From assembly GCA_040217155.1 (NCBI GenBank), contig JAVJNS010000036.1:186001-250000 (forward strand): a DNA stretch of 64,000 nucleotides, in the 5' to 3' direction. The position numbers and the translations under genes were made by a program. Below, piece after piece: positions 1-8,912 of this stretch; the stretch's first letter is position 1, and each line of letters begins with the position of its first letter. The DNA comes from Pelagibius sp040217155 (GTDB lineage: Bacteria > Pseudomonadota > Alphaproteobacteria > Kiloniellales > Kiloniellaceae). The notes under the pieces are model-generated. The model worked only from the letters and a program-made list of their open reading frames with translations, did no database searches and was not told where the DNA came from.

Positions 1-93
1 GGCGACTCCACGAGAGGCTTTCCCTGGGCGCTTTCAGTCCTTAAATGTGCTTACCAGACTTGATTCGAGCGTTCTTAGCAGCAAGGAATGTCC

Positions 94-741
94 ATGAGCG
101 ATCTGCCTGAAACGGTCATGAATACCCTGGTTCCCATGGTCGTCGAACAGACCAGCCGGGGCGAGCGCGCCTACGACATCTATTCGCGGCTGCTCAAGGA
201 GCGCATCATCTTCCTGACCGGGCCGGTGCACGATGGCGTCGCCAGCCTGATCTGCGCGCAGCTGCTGTATCTCGAGTCGGAGAATCCGACCCAGGACATC
301 TTCTTCTACATCAACTCGCCGGGCGGCGTGGTGACGGCGGGCCTCGCCATGTACGACACCATGCAGTACATCCGCCCCGACGTGCAGACCGTGTGCATCG
401 GCCAGGCGGCCTCAGCCGGTTCGCTGCTGCTGATGGCCGGCGCCAAGGGCAAGCGCTTCGCGCTGCCCAACTCGAAGATCATGATCCATCAGCCTTCGGG
501 CGGTTTTCAGGGCCAGGTAACGGACATTCAGATCCACGCCGAGGAAATCATTCGCACGCGCCAGCGCCTCAACCAGCTCTATGTTCAGCATACCGGCCAG
601 GACATGGACACCATCGAGAAGGCCATGGAGCGCGACAACTTCATGGATTCGGAGCGGGCCAAGGCTTTCGGGCTGATCGACGAGGTGGTCAGCGAACGCC
701 CGGCGGCCGAATCGCCGACCCCGGCCGGCGGCAAGAGCTAG
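94..741 (+). CDS. clpP: ATP-dependent Clp protease proteolytic subunit ClpP
   Basis: Serine peptidase that forms the double-heptamer proteolytic chamber of ClpXP/ClpAP in the cytosol. Counting from an upstream in-frame ATG at 88, the triad is visible as S109 in GQAASAG, H134 in IMIHQP and D183 in ERDNF; with the chosen start these become S107, H132 and D181. The AAGGA at 83-87 abuts the ATG at 88 but lies 6 nt from the ATG at 94, so 94 is preferred, giving 215 aa, the usual length. clpX follows on the same strand after 263 bp, the standard partnership. The C-terminal tail is Pro/Ala-rich and variable. Confidence 0.96.
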   Translation: MSDLPETVMNTLVPMVVEQTSRGERAYDIYSRLLKERIIFLTGPVHDGVASLICAQLLYLESENPTQDIFFYINSPGGVVTAGLAMYDTMQYIRPDVQTVCIGQAASAGSLLLMAGAKGKRFALPNSKIMIHQPSGGFQGQVTDIQIHAEEIIRTRQRLNQLYVQHTGQDMDTIEKAMERDNFMDSERAKAFGLIDEVVSERPAAESPTPAGGKS

Positions 742-848
742 CTCTTTAGATCGCCGCGGCGGGCCGACCGTTTGGCGCGCCGCCCGATCCGCCGCCGGCA
801 CGGGGACGGGATGAAAAGGAACTAGGTAAGGCTTTCGTTAATAGATTG

Positions 849-872
849 TTGAGCCCTTCGAATTAGGCTCAA
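849..872 (+). terminator. Stem-loop between clpP and clpX
   Basis: A perfect 7-bp inverted repeat, TTGAGCC and GGCTCAA, encloses a 10-nt loop and is followed by a weakly T-rich stretch. It could attenuate clpP readthrough into clpX or only be a structured spacer. It lacks a true U-tract, so a strong intrinsic terminator is unlikely. Confidence 0.3.
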
Positions 873-1004
873 ATTGCTTTGTTGGCCAAGGAACCGGGTG
901 ACGCCGCCCCGGATAGTCCAAGCCCCGCGGTTTTTGTCATTGTGCGGGTACGGGCCGGTTGACTAACATTGCCTTATTAGGAACAGGCGCTTAGTTGTAG
1001 CGGT

Positions 1005-2270
1005 ATGACAAAGTCAAGCGGCAGCGATTCCAAAAATACCCTCTACTGCTCGTTCTGCGGCAAGAGCCAGCACGAGGTGCGCAAGCTCATCGCCGGTCCG
1101 ACGGTATTTATCTGCGATGAATGCGTCGAACTGTGCATGGACATCATCCGCGAAGAGCACAAGACGACCCTTGTGAAGTCGCGCGACGGGGTGCCGACCC
1201 CGCAGGACATCTGCACGGTTCTCGACGACTACGTGATCGGGCAGAACCACGCCAAGCGGGTGCTTTCGGTCGCGGTGCACAACCATTACAAGCGTCTGGC
1301 GCACGGTGCCAAGTCGGCGGACGTGGAACTGGCGAAATCGAATATTCTGCTGGTCGGCCCGACGGGCTGCGGCAAGACGCTGCTGGCCCAGACCCTGGCG
1401 CGAATTCTCGATGTGCCCTTCACCATGGCCGACGCCACGACCCTGACCGAGGCCGGCTATGTGGGCGAGGATGTCGAGAACATCATCCTCAAGCTGCTGC
1501 AGTCGGCCGATTACAATGTAGAACGCGCGCAGCGCGGCATCGTCTATATCGATGAAGTCGACAAAATCAGCCGCAAGTCCGACAACCCCTCGATCACCCG
1601 GGACGTGTCGGGCGAGGGCGTCCAGCAGGCGCTGCTGAAGATCATGGAAGGCACCGTGGCTTCGGTGCCGCCGCAGGGTGGCCGCAAGCACCCGCAGCAG
1701 GAGTTCCTGCAGGTCGATACCACGAATATCCTGTTCATCTGCGGCGGCGCCTTCGCCGGCCTCGACAAGCTGATCGCCGGCCGCGGCAAGGGCACCTCCA
1801 TCGGCTTCGGCGCCGACGTGCGCGGCCCGGACGACCGGCAGACCGGCGAGGTCCTGAAGGACGTCGAACCGGAAGATCTCCTGAAATTCGGCCTGATTCC
1901 CGAGTTTGTCGGCCGCCTGCCCGTGGTCGCCACCCTGGAAGACCTCGACGAGGGCGCCCTAATCGAGATTCTGACCCAGCCCAAGAACGCCCTGGTGAAG
2001 CAGTACGAGCGCCTCTTCGAAATGGAGGACGTGCGGCTGGATTTCACCGAGGACGCCCTACGCGCGATTTCGCACAAGGCGATTGCGCGCAAGACCGGCG
2101 CGCGCGGCCTGCGCTCGATCATGGAAAGCATTCTGCTGGAGCCCATGTTCGATCTGCCGGGACTGGAAAACGTCGAAGAGATCGTCATCAATCGGGAGGT
2201 CGTCGAGGGGCGCGCGAAGCCACTCTACATTTACACCGATCGCCGCGAAGACGTGGGAACGAGCGCGTAA
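1005..2270 (+). CDS. clpX: ATP-dependent Clp protease ATP-binding subunit ClpX
   Basis: AAA+ unfoldase that recognises tagged substrates and feeds them to ClpP. The N-terminal zinc-binding domain has C15, C18, C37 and C40. Walker A is GPTGCGKT at residues 118-125 and Walker B is IVYIDEVDK with D183/E184. The arginine-bearing GARGLRSI motif near the C-terminus is the sensor-2 region. At 421 aa the protein is full length. It lies downstream of clpP and upstream of lon on the same strand, with spacers of 263 and 171 bp that leave room for separate promoters. Confidence 0.97.
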   Translation: MTKSSGSDSKNTLYCSFCGKSQHEVRKLIAGPTVFICDECVELCMDIIREEHKTTLVKSRDGVPTPQDICTVLDDYVIGQNHAKRVLSVAVHNHYKRLAHGAKSADVELAKSNILLVGPTGCGKTLLAQTLARILDVPFTMADATTLTEAGYVGEDVENIILKLLQSADYNVERAQRGIVYIDEVDKISRKSDNPSITRDVSGEGVQQALLKIMEGTVASVPPQGGRKHPQQEFLQVDTTNILFICGGAFAGLDKLIAGRGKGTSIGFGADVRGPDDRQTGEVLKDVEPEDLLKFGLIPEFVGRLPVVATLEDLDEGALIEILTQPKNALVKQYERLFEMEDVRLDFTEDALRAISHKAIARKTGARGLRSIMESILLEPMFDLPGLENVEEIVINREVVEGRAKPLYIYTDRREDVGTSA

Positions 2271-2441
2271 GCGGTTGTTTTGCAAGCGCCAATCTCAGGT
2301 CCTGCGCTGGGGCCTTGAAGTTCGGGCGGGAATCTACAATTTTTAAAGCAGATTCTTGTATTCTGGGACGTCCGGTCACCAGGCGTCTGTCGTCACACGT
2401 CTGCATACGATAGTACGTCCCTCCGTTTCACACGAGGTAAT

Positions 2442-4853
2442 ATGTTGGAACTTGCTCGCGGTAACCTTTTCCCGGTGCTGCCTCTGCGCGACATCGTGGT
2501 CTTCCCGCACATGATCGTGCCGCTTTTCGTCGGCCGCGATAAGTCGGTACGTGCCCTGGAAGACGTCATGAAGGACGACAAACAGATCCTTCTTGTCACC
2601 CAGAAGAATGCGGCCCAGGACGATCCGACGCCGGCAGACATCTACTCGGTCGGAACCATCGGCACCGTGCTTCAGTTGCTGAAGCTGCCGGACGGTACCG
2701 TGAAGGTGCTGGTCGAAGGCGGCCAGCGCGCGCGGCTGACCAAGTACGCCGACACCGAGGACTTCTTTCAGGCCTATGCCGAGGCCGTCGAGGACGATGC
2801 CGGCGACGACCGCGAACTCGATGCCCTGGCGCGGACCGTGGTCTCGCAGTTCGAGCAGTACATCAAGCTCAACAAGAAGATTCCGCCGGAGGTGCTGGTC
2901 TCGATCAATCAAATCGATGACTTCAGCAAGCTGGCCGACACCGTCGCTTCTCATCTGGCGCTGAAGATTCCCGAGAAGCAGGAACTGCTCGAGAGCGGAA
3001 CCGTCAGCGACCGGCTCGAGAAGGTCTATGCCTTCATGGAAGGTGAGATCGGCGTGCTGCAAGTCGAGAAGCGCATCCGCAACCGCGTGAAGCGCCAGAT
3101 GGAGAAGACTCAGCGCGAGTATTATTTGAACGAGCAGCTGAAGGCGATTCAAAAGGAACTGGGCGAGGGCGAAGACGGCCGCGACGAGATGGCCGAACTG
3201 GAAGAGCGCATCAAGGCCACCAAGCTGACCAAGGAAGCCAGCGAGAAGGCCCTGGCGGAGTTGAAGAAGCTGCGCTCCATGAGCCCGATGTCGGCGGAAG
3301 CCACCGTAGTGCGCAACTACCTCGACTGGATTCTGTCGATTCCCTGGAAGAAGCGCACCAAGATCAAGCGCAACATCAAGCTCGCGCAGGACGTTCTGGA
3401 TGCCGATCACTATGGCCTCGAGAAGGTCAAGGAGCGCATCCTCGAATATCTCGCCGTGCAGCAGCGCATGAAAAAGGTGAAGGGTCCGATCCTCTGTCTC
3501 GTCGGCCCTCCGGGCGTCGGCAAGACCTCGCTCGGCAAGTCGATCGCCAGGGCGACGGGCCGCAACTTCGTGCGCATGAGCCTCGGCGGCGTGCGCGACG
3601 AGGCAGAGGTGCGCGGCCATCGCCGCACCTACATCGGCTCGATGCCCGGCAAGGTCATCCAGTCGATGAAGAAGGCGAAATCTTCGAACCCGCTGTTCCT
3701 GCTCGACGAGGTCGACAAGCTCGGCGCCGACTGGCGCGGCGATCCGTCTTCGGCTCTGCTCGAGGTTCTCGATCCGGAGCAGAACAGCAACTTCAACGAC
3801 CACTACCTGGAGGTCGATTACGACCTCTCGGACGTGATGTTCGTCACCACCGCCAACACGCTGCGCATGCCCGGGCCGCTGCTCGACCGCATGGAGGTAA
3901 TCCGCATCCCCGGTTACACCGAGGACGAGAAGGTGCAGATTGCCCAGCGCTACCTGATCCCGAAGCAGAAGAAGGATCACGGCGTCAAGGACGACGAGTG
4001 GTCGATCTCGGAGCAGGCCCTGCGCGACCTGATCCGTCTCTACACCCGCGAAGCCGGGGTGCGTAACCTGGAACGCGAGATCGCCAATCTGGTGCGCAAG
4101 GCGGTCAAGGAAATCGCCATCGGCAAGTCCAAGATCGTGAAGGTGGACCGGCGCAACCTCGATAAGTTTGCCGGGGTGCCTCGCTATCGCTATGGCGAAG
4201 CGGAACTGGAAGACATGGTCGGCGTCTCCACCGGCCTGGCGTGGACCGAGGTTGGCGGTGAGATGCTCTCGATCGAGGCGGTCATGCTGCCCGGCAAGGG
4301 CAAGGTGACGTCCACCGGCAAGCTCGGCGACGTGATGAAGGAATCGATCCAGGCGGCTGAATCGTTCACCAAGAGCCGCGCCGTCTCCTATGGCATCAAG
4401 CCGACACTGTTCGAGAAGCGCGACATTCACGTTCACGTGCCCGAGGGCGCGACCCCGAAAGACGGTCCTTCGGCCGGCATCGCAATGGTGACGGCGATCG
4501 TCTCGGTGCTGACCCAAAATCCGATCCGCGCCGAAGTGGCGATGACGGGCGAGGTGACGCTGCGGGGCCGCGTGTTGCCCATCGGCGGCCTGAAGGAGAA
4601 GCTGCTGGCGGCGTTGCGGGCCGGGATCAAGACCGTTCTCATTCCACAGGAGAACGAAAAAGATCTGGCCGACATTCCCGACAACGTGAAGCGCAAGATG
4701 GAGATCATCCCGGTCTCCAACTGCGACGAAGTCCTGGCACATGCTCTGGTGAACGAACTGGTGCCGATCGAGTGGAACGAATCGGATGAGGATGTGCAAA
4801 CGACTCGGGCGCCCAAAGGCGACGATGAGCACTCCGGCGTGGTCACGCACTGA
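2442..4853 (+). CDS. lon: ATP-dependent Lon protease
   Basis: Cytosolic AAA+ serine-lysine protease degrading damaged and regulatory proteins. An N-terminal substrate-binding domain (about residues 1-200) is followed by a coiled region, the AAA+ module with Walker A GPPGVGKT at 355-362, and a protease domain with catalytic S677 in DGPSAGIAM and K720 in GGLKEKLLAA. The 43-residue spacing of the dyad matches E. coli Lon. Length 803 aa is normal. GAGGT just upstream supports the ATG at 2442. The order clpP-clpX-lon-hup is a common alphaproteobacterial arrangement. Confidence 0.97.
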   Translation: MLELARGNLFPVLPLRDIVVFPHMIVPLFVGRDKSVRALEDVMKDDKQILLVTQKNAAQDDPTPADIYSVGTIGTVLQLLKLPDGTVKVLVEGGQRARLTKYADTEDFFQAYAEAVEDDAGDDRELDALARTVVSQFEQYIKLNKKIPPEVLVSINQIDDFSKLADTVASHLALKIPEKQELLESGTVSDRLEKVYAFMEGEIGVLQVEKRIRNRVKRQMEKTQREYYLNEQLKAIQKELGEGEDGRDEMAELEERIKATKLTKEASEKALAELKKLRSMSPMSAEATVVRNYLDWILSIPWKKRTKIKRNIKLAQDVLDADHYGLEKVKERILEYLAVQQRMKKVKGPILCLVGPPGVGKTSLGKSIARATGRNFVRMSLGGVRDEAEVRGHRRTYIGSMPGKVIQSMKKAKSSNPLFLLDEVDKLGADWRGDPSSALLEVLDPEQNSNFNDHYLEVDYDLSDVMFVTTANTLRMPGPLLDRMEVIRIPGYTEDEKVQIAQRYLIPKQKKDHGVKDDEWSISEQALRDLIRLYTREAGVRNLEREIANLVRKAVKEIAIGKSKIVKVDRRNLDKFAGVPRYRYGEAELEDMVGVSTGLAWTEVGGEMLSIEAVMLPGKGKVTSTGKLGDVMKESIQAAESFTKSRAVSYGIKPTLFEKRDIHVHVPEGATPKDGPSAGIAMVTAIVSVLTQNPIRAEVAMTGEVTLRGRVLPIGGLKEKLLAALRAGIKTVLIPQENEKDLADIPDNVKRKMEIIPVSNCDEVLAHALVNELVPIEWNESDEDVQTTRAPKGDDEHSGVVTH

Positions 4854-4884
4854 TCCAAAACAGACAATCTTCGAGTCGTTTTGG

Positions 4885-4931
4885 AAAAGCAGGGGGTCTT
4901 TAGCCTAATAATGGCTAAAACCCTTGCTTTT
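4885..4931 (+). terminator. Imperfect stem-loop after lon
   Basis: AAAAGC at 4885 pairs with GCTTTT at 4926-4931, and TTTAGCC pairs with GGCTAAA around a TAATAAT loop, with mismatches in the middle of the stem. It ends in four Ts and lies 31 nt after the lon stop, so it probably terminates lon transcription before the hup promoter. Confidence 0.5.
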
Positions 4932-4945
4932 CCGCCGTTCTCACG

Positions 4946-4975
4946 TTGACGCCCCGTCGCGCCGCGATTTACAAT
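4946..4975 (+). promoter_or_regulatory. Candidate sigma-70-type promoter for the HU gene
   Basis: TTGACG at 4946-4951 and TACAAT at 4970-4975 are separated by 18 nt, close to the housekeeping consensus. The site lies between the putative lon terminator and the HU start at 5046, predicting a leader of about 65 nt with a strong AGGAGG. Confidence 0.5.
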
Positions 4976-5045
4976 TCGCACCTCCTCGGAGCGGTTTCTT
5001 TATCTCTCTGCACATCCTGTCCCTACTTTAGGAGGGGGGTTTAAC

Positions 5046-5318
5046 GTGAATAAAAATGATCTGGTAGCAGTGGTCGCCGACAAGACGGGCCTGTCGAAGG
5101 CCGATGCAACGAAGTCGGTCGATGGTGTCTTCGACGCGATCACCGATTCCTTGAAGTCAGGTGAAGAAGTTCGCCTGGTCGGTTTCGGGACCTTCAACGT
5201 TACCCGGCGCGCAGCCTCCCAAGGCCGCAATCCGCGCACGGGTGAACCCATCCAAATCGCAGCGTCGAACCAGCCGAAGTTCAAGGCCGGTAAAGGTCTC
5301 AAAGACGCCGTGAACTGA
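5046..5318 (+). CDS. hupB: Nucleoid-associated protein HU, beta type
   Basis: Small basic DNA-bending protein of the HU/IHF family that dimerises and compacts the nucleoid. The 90-aa product has the family signature GFGTFNVTRRAA followed by GRNPRTGE, which forms the beta-arm inserting into the minor groove. Translation starts at GTG 5046, supported by AGGAGG at 5030-5035. The gene has its own candidate promoter and is followed by a strong hairpin, so it appears monocistronic. HU beta is favoured over IHF because of the sequence and the position after lon. Confidence 0.94.
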   Translation: MNKNDLVAVVADKTGLSKADATKSVDGVFDAITDSLKSGEEVRLVGFGTFNVTRRAASQGRNPRTGEPIQIAASNQPKFKAGKGLKDAVN

Positions 5319-5343
5319 TACGAGAAGCATGTTGCTTCAATGG

Positions 5344-5386
5344 ACCGGCCGCCCCCGTTGATTCGGTGGCGGCCGGTGCTATTTTA
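5344..5386 (+). terminator. Terminator after the HU gene
   Basis: A perfect 10-bp inverted repeat (ACCGGCCGCC at 5344-5353, GGCGGCCGGT at 5368-5377) with a 14-nt loop is followed by a T-rich stretch. It lies 26 nt after the HU stop and before tRNA-Val. Confidence 0.65.
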
Positions 5387-5421
5387 GACGACCGCGCCGT
5401 TGCGGGAGTTGTTCTTCTTGA

Positions 5422-5497
5422 GGGCGGTTAGCTCAGCTGGCAGAGCATCGCGTTTACACCGCGAGTGTCGGCGGTTCGAACCCGTCACCGCCCACCA
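5422..5497 (+). tRNA. tRNA-Val (anticodon UAC)
   Basis: The sequence folds as a cloverleaf. Acceptor GGGCGGT pairs with ACCGCCC, the D-arm has GCTC/GAGC, the anticodon stem TCGCG/CGCGA holds the loop TTTACAC, and the T-arm contains GTTCGAA. Discriminator A and CCA are encoded in the DNA. Anticodon bases 34-36 are TAC, reading GUA and other valine codons. It lies between the HU terminator and tRNA-Asp. Confidence 0.95.
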
Positions 5498-5700
5498 CTT
5501 CCTCACAGCCCTTGTCGTATCCCCTGATCCGGGCGTCTGCGGATTCCGGCCACGGGCGTTTTCTTCGCCTTAAGCATTGCCGTGGCATGGTCCTGCGGTA
5601 TTGGAGCCCCTGCGAGGTCAGTGCGGCTTTGAGCCGGGCGCGTCCAGCAGCTCCAGGCGGCGCCGGGGCAAAAAAGCGGCCCGGCCGACCCCGCCACCGC

Positions 5701-5729
5701 TTGACACCCTGGGGGTGGTGGAGTACATC
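5701..5729 (+). promoter_or_regulatory. Candidate promoter for tRNA-Asp
   Basis: A perfect TTGACA at 5701 is followed 17 nt later by TACATC at 5724-5729, and the tRNA body begins 16 nt further on. The position suits a stable-RNA promoter. The rest of the 248-bp spacer between the two tRNAs shows no gene. Confidence 0.45.
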
Positions 5730-5745
5730 ACCGCGTCCCGGATAC

Positions 5746-5823
<78 letters not shown>

Positions 5824-6166
5824 TTTCCCCAGATGACGACCTTGCCACGCCACGCTGGCCGCAAGCTGTCCAGTGCAGCCGCCGGGTTTGCCGCCGACGC
5901 CGGCAATCTACCGCCGCGCGAGCGCGGCGACGGCCTCCCGTTCCCGTGAAGACGCGCCGCGCGAGTCATAAGCTATTGGCGCTTTTCCGGGTTTTCCTTC
6001 CGCACTATATTCCTAGGCACAGATCCGCTGCGGGGTTGGCGTCAATGATTGACCTTGCATTGCAGCACACCATGCGGCAGTAAACGAACGCCGGTTTGGA
6101 CTTGCCGAAAACCCAAATGAACCGGCGAAACGACACGCCACCAAAGGCGGGTTAGGAGAGTGACGC
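5824..6166 (+). other. 343-bp spacer upstream of the nuo operon
   Basis: No convincing gene is seen. The stretch should carry the nuo promoter. TATATT at 6006-6011 is the best -10-like hexamer, but I find no good -35 at the right distance. GGAG at 6152-6155 is the nuoA ribosome-binding site. Confidence 0.4.
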
Positions 6167-6532
6167 ATGGATGCCTTGCTGGCTGAGTACCTGCCGATCC
6201 TGTTCTTCCTCGGCATCGCCGTCGGACTCTCCGTGCTGATTGTCGCCGCATCCTACCTGGTCGCGCGCCAGCGCCCGGACTCCGAAAAGGTCTCCGCCTA
6301 CGAATGCGGCTTCGAGGCCTTCGACGACGCGCGCGGGCGCTTCGATGTGCGCTTCTACCTGGTCGCCATCCTCTTCATCATTTTTGACCTCGAGGTCGCT
6401 TTCCTGTTTCCCTGGGCGGTGGCGCTGGGCGACATCGGCGTCTTCGGGTTCTGGTCCATGGTGATTTTCCTCGGGATCCTGACGGTCGGCTTCGTCTACG
6501 AATGGAAGAAGGGGGCGCTGGAATGGGAGTAG
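6167..6532 (+). CDS. nuoA: NADH-quinone oxidoreductase subunit A
   Basis: Small inner-membrane subunit of proton-pumping complex I (NDH-1), sitting near the quinone-channel entrance with NuoH and NuoJ. The 121-aa product has three hydrophobic helices. The conserved loop SAYECGFEAFDDARG after the first helix is the family hallmark and includes the conserved cysteine. It is the first gene of a 14-gene operon, and its stop overlaps the start region of nuoB. Confidence 0.95.
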   Translation: MDALLAEYLPILFFLGIAVGLSVLIVAASYLVARQRPDSEKVSAYECGFEAFDDARGRFDVRFYLVAILFIIFDLEVAFLFPWAVALGDIGVFGFWSMVIFLGILTVGFVYEWKKGALEWE

Positions 6533-7071
6533 ATACCTTGGAAGGTTCCGCCACACCGCTGGCTCCGGGCGAACGGCAGGACGCCGTGCTGAGCCGTGTC
6601 GCGACGGAGATCTCCGACAAGGGTTTCGTGGTCGCCCAGATGGACAAGCTGGCGGCCTGGGCGCAGTCCGGCTCGCTGTGGCCGATGACCTTCGGCTTGG
6701 CCTGCTGCGCGGTGGAGATGATGCACACCGCCTGCAGCCGCTATGACCTCGACCGTTTCGGCATGGTGTTCCGGCCGTCGCCGCGACAGTCGGACGTGAT
6801 GATCGTCGCGGGCACGCTGACCAACAAGATGGCGCCGGCGCTGCGCAAGGTCTACGACCAGATGCCCGAGCCGCGCTGGGTCATCTCCATGGGATCCTGC
6901 GCCAACGGCGGCGGCTACTATCACTACTCCTACTCCGTCGTGCGGGGCTGCGACCGGATCGTGCCGGTGGACATCTACGTGCCGGGTTGCCCGCCGACCG
7001 CCGAGGCGCTGCTCTACGGCGTCATTCAGCTTCAGAAAAAAATCAGGCGGAGCGCGGCAATTGCGCGCTGA
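6523..7071 (+). CDS. nuoB: NADH-quinone oxidoreductase subunit B
   Basis: Peripheral-arm subunit carrying Fe-S cluster N2, the final electron donor to quinone. Ligands are visible as tandem C61-C62 in GLACCAVEM, C126 in GSCANGGG and C156 in VPGCPPTAE. The start at 6523 is preferred over an in-frame ATG at 6502 because a purine-rich GAAGAAGGGGG at 6505-6515 is well spaced from it and the overlap with nuoA is then only 10 nt. The result is 182 aa. Confidence 0.94.
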   Translation: MGVDTLEGSATPLAPGERQDAVLSRVATEISDKGFVVAQMDKLAAWAQSGSLWPMTFGLACCAVEMMHTACSRYDLDRFGMVFRPSPRQSDVMIVAGTLTNKMAPALRKVYDQMPEPRWVISMGSCANGGGYYHYSYSVVRGCDRIVPVDIYVPGCPPTAEALLYGVIQLQKKIRRSAAIAR

Positions 7072-7110
7072 TGGCTCGATGATCGCGACCAGAACACAAG
7101 CGGAAGTCCG

Positions 7111-7734
7111 ATGACCGAAGCGCTGCGAGACCTTGGCGACTTTCTTGACGCCGCTATGGCCGACAATCTGCTCGGGGTCGAAATCTCCAACGGCCAGTTG
7201 AGCCTGCAGATCACCCGCGACTCGCTGATCAAGGTCCTGACGCATCTGCGTGACGATCAGAACTGCCAGTTCAAGCAGCTCGTCGATGTGACGGCGGTCG
7301 ACCATCCCGATCAGGCCGAGCGCTTCGAGGTGGTCTACAATCTGCTGTCGCTGAAGCACAATCAGCGCATTCGCGTGAAGCTGACCACCGACGAACGCAC
7401 GGCCGTCGCATCTGTCTCCGGGGTGTTCTCCTCGGCCATTTGGCTGGAGCGCGAAGTCTGGGACATGTTCGGCATATTCTTCTCGGACCATCCGGATCTG
7501 CGCCGCATCCTCACCGACTACGGTTTCGAGGGGCATCCGCTGCGCAAGGACTTCCCGCTGACCGGCTTCAAAGAAGTGCGCTACGACGAGGAACAAAAAC
7601 GCGTGGTCTACGAGCCCGTGAAGCTGACCCAGGAGTTCCGGCGCTTCGATTTCATGAGCCCCTGGGAGGGCATGCTGCATCTGCCGGGCGACGAAAAGGC
7701 GGAAGCGAAAAAGAGTGACGAGGGGGGCGCCTGA
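7111..7734 (+). CDS. nuoC: NADH-quinone oxidoreductase subunit C
   Basis: The 30-kDa-type subunit of the complex I connecting module. The signature runs from SAIWLEREVWDMFGI through HPDLRRILTDYGFEGHPLRK to DFPLTG. Length 207 aa. Unlike in E. coli it is not fused to NuoD. Its TGA overlaps the nuoD ATG by one base, indicating translational coupling. Confidence 0.94.
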   Translation: MTEALRDLGDFLDAAMADNLLGVEISNGQLSLQITRDSLIKVLTHLRDDQNCQFKQLVDVTAVDHPDQAERFEVVYNLLSLKHNQRIRVKLTTDERTAVASVSGVFSSAIWLEREVWDMFGIFFSDHPDLRRILTDYGFEGHPLRKDFPLTGFKEVRYDEEQKRVVYEPVKLTQEFRRFDFMSPWEGMLHLPGDEKAEAKKSDEGGA

Positions 7735-8912
7735 TGGCCGAGGTACAAATCAAGCCGCTGACCTTGAACTTCGGCCCGCAGCATCCGGCCGCCCACGGTG
7801 TCCTGCGTCTGGTGCTGGAGATGGACGGCGAGGTGATCGAGCGCGCCGACCCGCACATCGGGCTGCTGCACCGGGGCACCGAGAAGCTCATCGAGTACAA
7901 AACTTACCTTCAGGCGGTGCCCTATTTCGACCGCCTCGACTATGTCGCGCCGATGAACCAGGAGCATGCCTTCGCCCTGGCGGTGGAGCGCCTGCTCGGC
8001 ATCGAGGTGCCGAAGCGCGGCCAGTACATCCGGGTGCTCTACTGCGAGATCGGCCGCATCCTCAACCACCTGCTGAACATCACCACCTTCGCCATCGACG
8101 TCGGCGCCATGACCCCGATCCTCTGGGGCTTCGAGGAGCGCGAGAAGCTGATGGAGTTCTACGAGCGGGCCTGCGGCGCGCGGCTTCATGCCGCTTATTT
8201 CCGCCCGGGCGGGGTGCACCAGGACCTGCCGGCCGGCCTGCTGGCGGACATCGCGGCGTTCTGCGAGACCTTCCCCCAGGTCATCGACGACATGGAAGGC
8301 CTGCTGACCGAGAACCGCATCTTCCGCCAGCGCACCGTCGACATCGGCGTCGTGAGCAAGGAGGAGGCCAACGACTGGGGGTTCTCCGGCCCCATGCTGC
8401 GCGGCTCCGGCGTGCCCTGGGACCTGCGCAAGTCGCAGCCTTACGACTGCTACGAAGAGATGGAATTCGGCATTCCCATCGGCAAGAACGGCGACTGCTT
8501 CGACCGTTATCTCGTGCGCATCGAGGAGATGCGCCAGAGCCTTTCCATCATGAAGCAGTGCATCGAGAAGATGCCCGGCGGCCCGGTCCAGGTCGCCGAC
8601 CACAAGATCACACCGCCCAAGCGCAGCGAGATGAAACGCTCCATGGAAGCGATGATTCACCACTTCAAGCTCTATACCGAGGGCTATCACGTGCCGCCGG
8701 GCGATACCTACGCAGCGGTCGAGGCGCCCAAGGGCGAGTTCGCCGTCTATCTGGTCGCCGACGGCTCCAACCGGCCCTACCGCTGCAAGATCCGGGCGCC
8801 GGGCTTTATCCACCTGGCGGCGATGGACTATATGTGCCGCGGCCATATGCTGGCGGACAGCGTCGCCATCCTGGGCTCCATGGATATCGTCTTCGGGGAA
8901 GTCGACCGATGA
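7734..8912 (+). CDS. nuoD: NADH-quinone oxidoreductase subunit D
   Basis: The 49-kDa-type subunit that forms the quinone-binding pocket with NuoB; related to the large subunit of NiFe hydrogenases. The N-terminal NFGPQHPAAHG motif with the quinone-site histidine is intact, as are HRGTEKLIE and the C-terminal FGEVDR. Length 392 aa is typical of separate NuoD. ATGA overlap with nuoE. Confidence 0.96.
   Translation: MAEVQIKPLTLNFGPQHPAAHGVLRLVLEMDGEVIERADPHIGLLHRGTEKLIEYKTYLQAVPYFDRLDYVAPMNQEHAFALAVERLLGIEVPKRGQYIRVLYCEIGRILNHLLNITTFAIDVGAMTPILWGFEEREKLMEFYERACGARLHAAYFRPGGVHQDLPAGLLADIAAFCETFPQVIDDMEGLLTENRIFRQRTVDIGVVSKEEANDWGFSGPMLRGSGVPWDLRKSQPYDCYEEMEFGIPIGKNGDCFDRYLVRIEEMRQSLSIMKQCIEKMPGGPVQVADHKITPPKRSEMKRSMEAMIHHFKLYTEGYHVPPGDTYAAVEAPKGEFAVYLVADGSNRPYRCKIRAPGFIHLAAMDYMCRGHMLADSVAILGSMDIVFGEVDR

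Noticed and set aside
2314..2340. CTTGAA upstream of lon as a heat-shock sigma promoter
   Set aside because: No RpoH-like -10 lies at the expected spacing; only a TACAAT 14 nt after TTGAAG, too close for sigma-70.
2376..4850. 824-codon open frame on the minus strand
   Set aside because: It is antisense to lon; third-position GC bias opens such frames in high-GC genes, and its translation has no recognisable domain.
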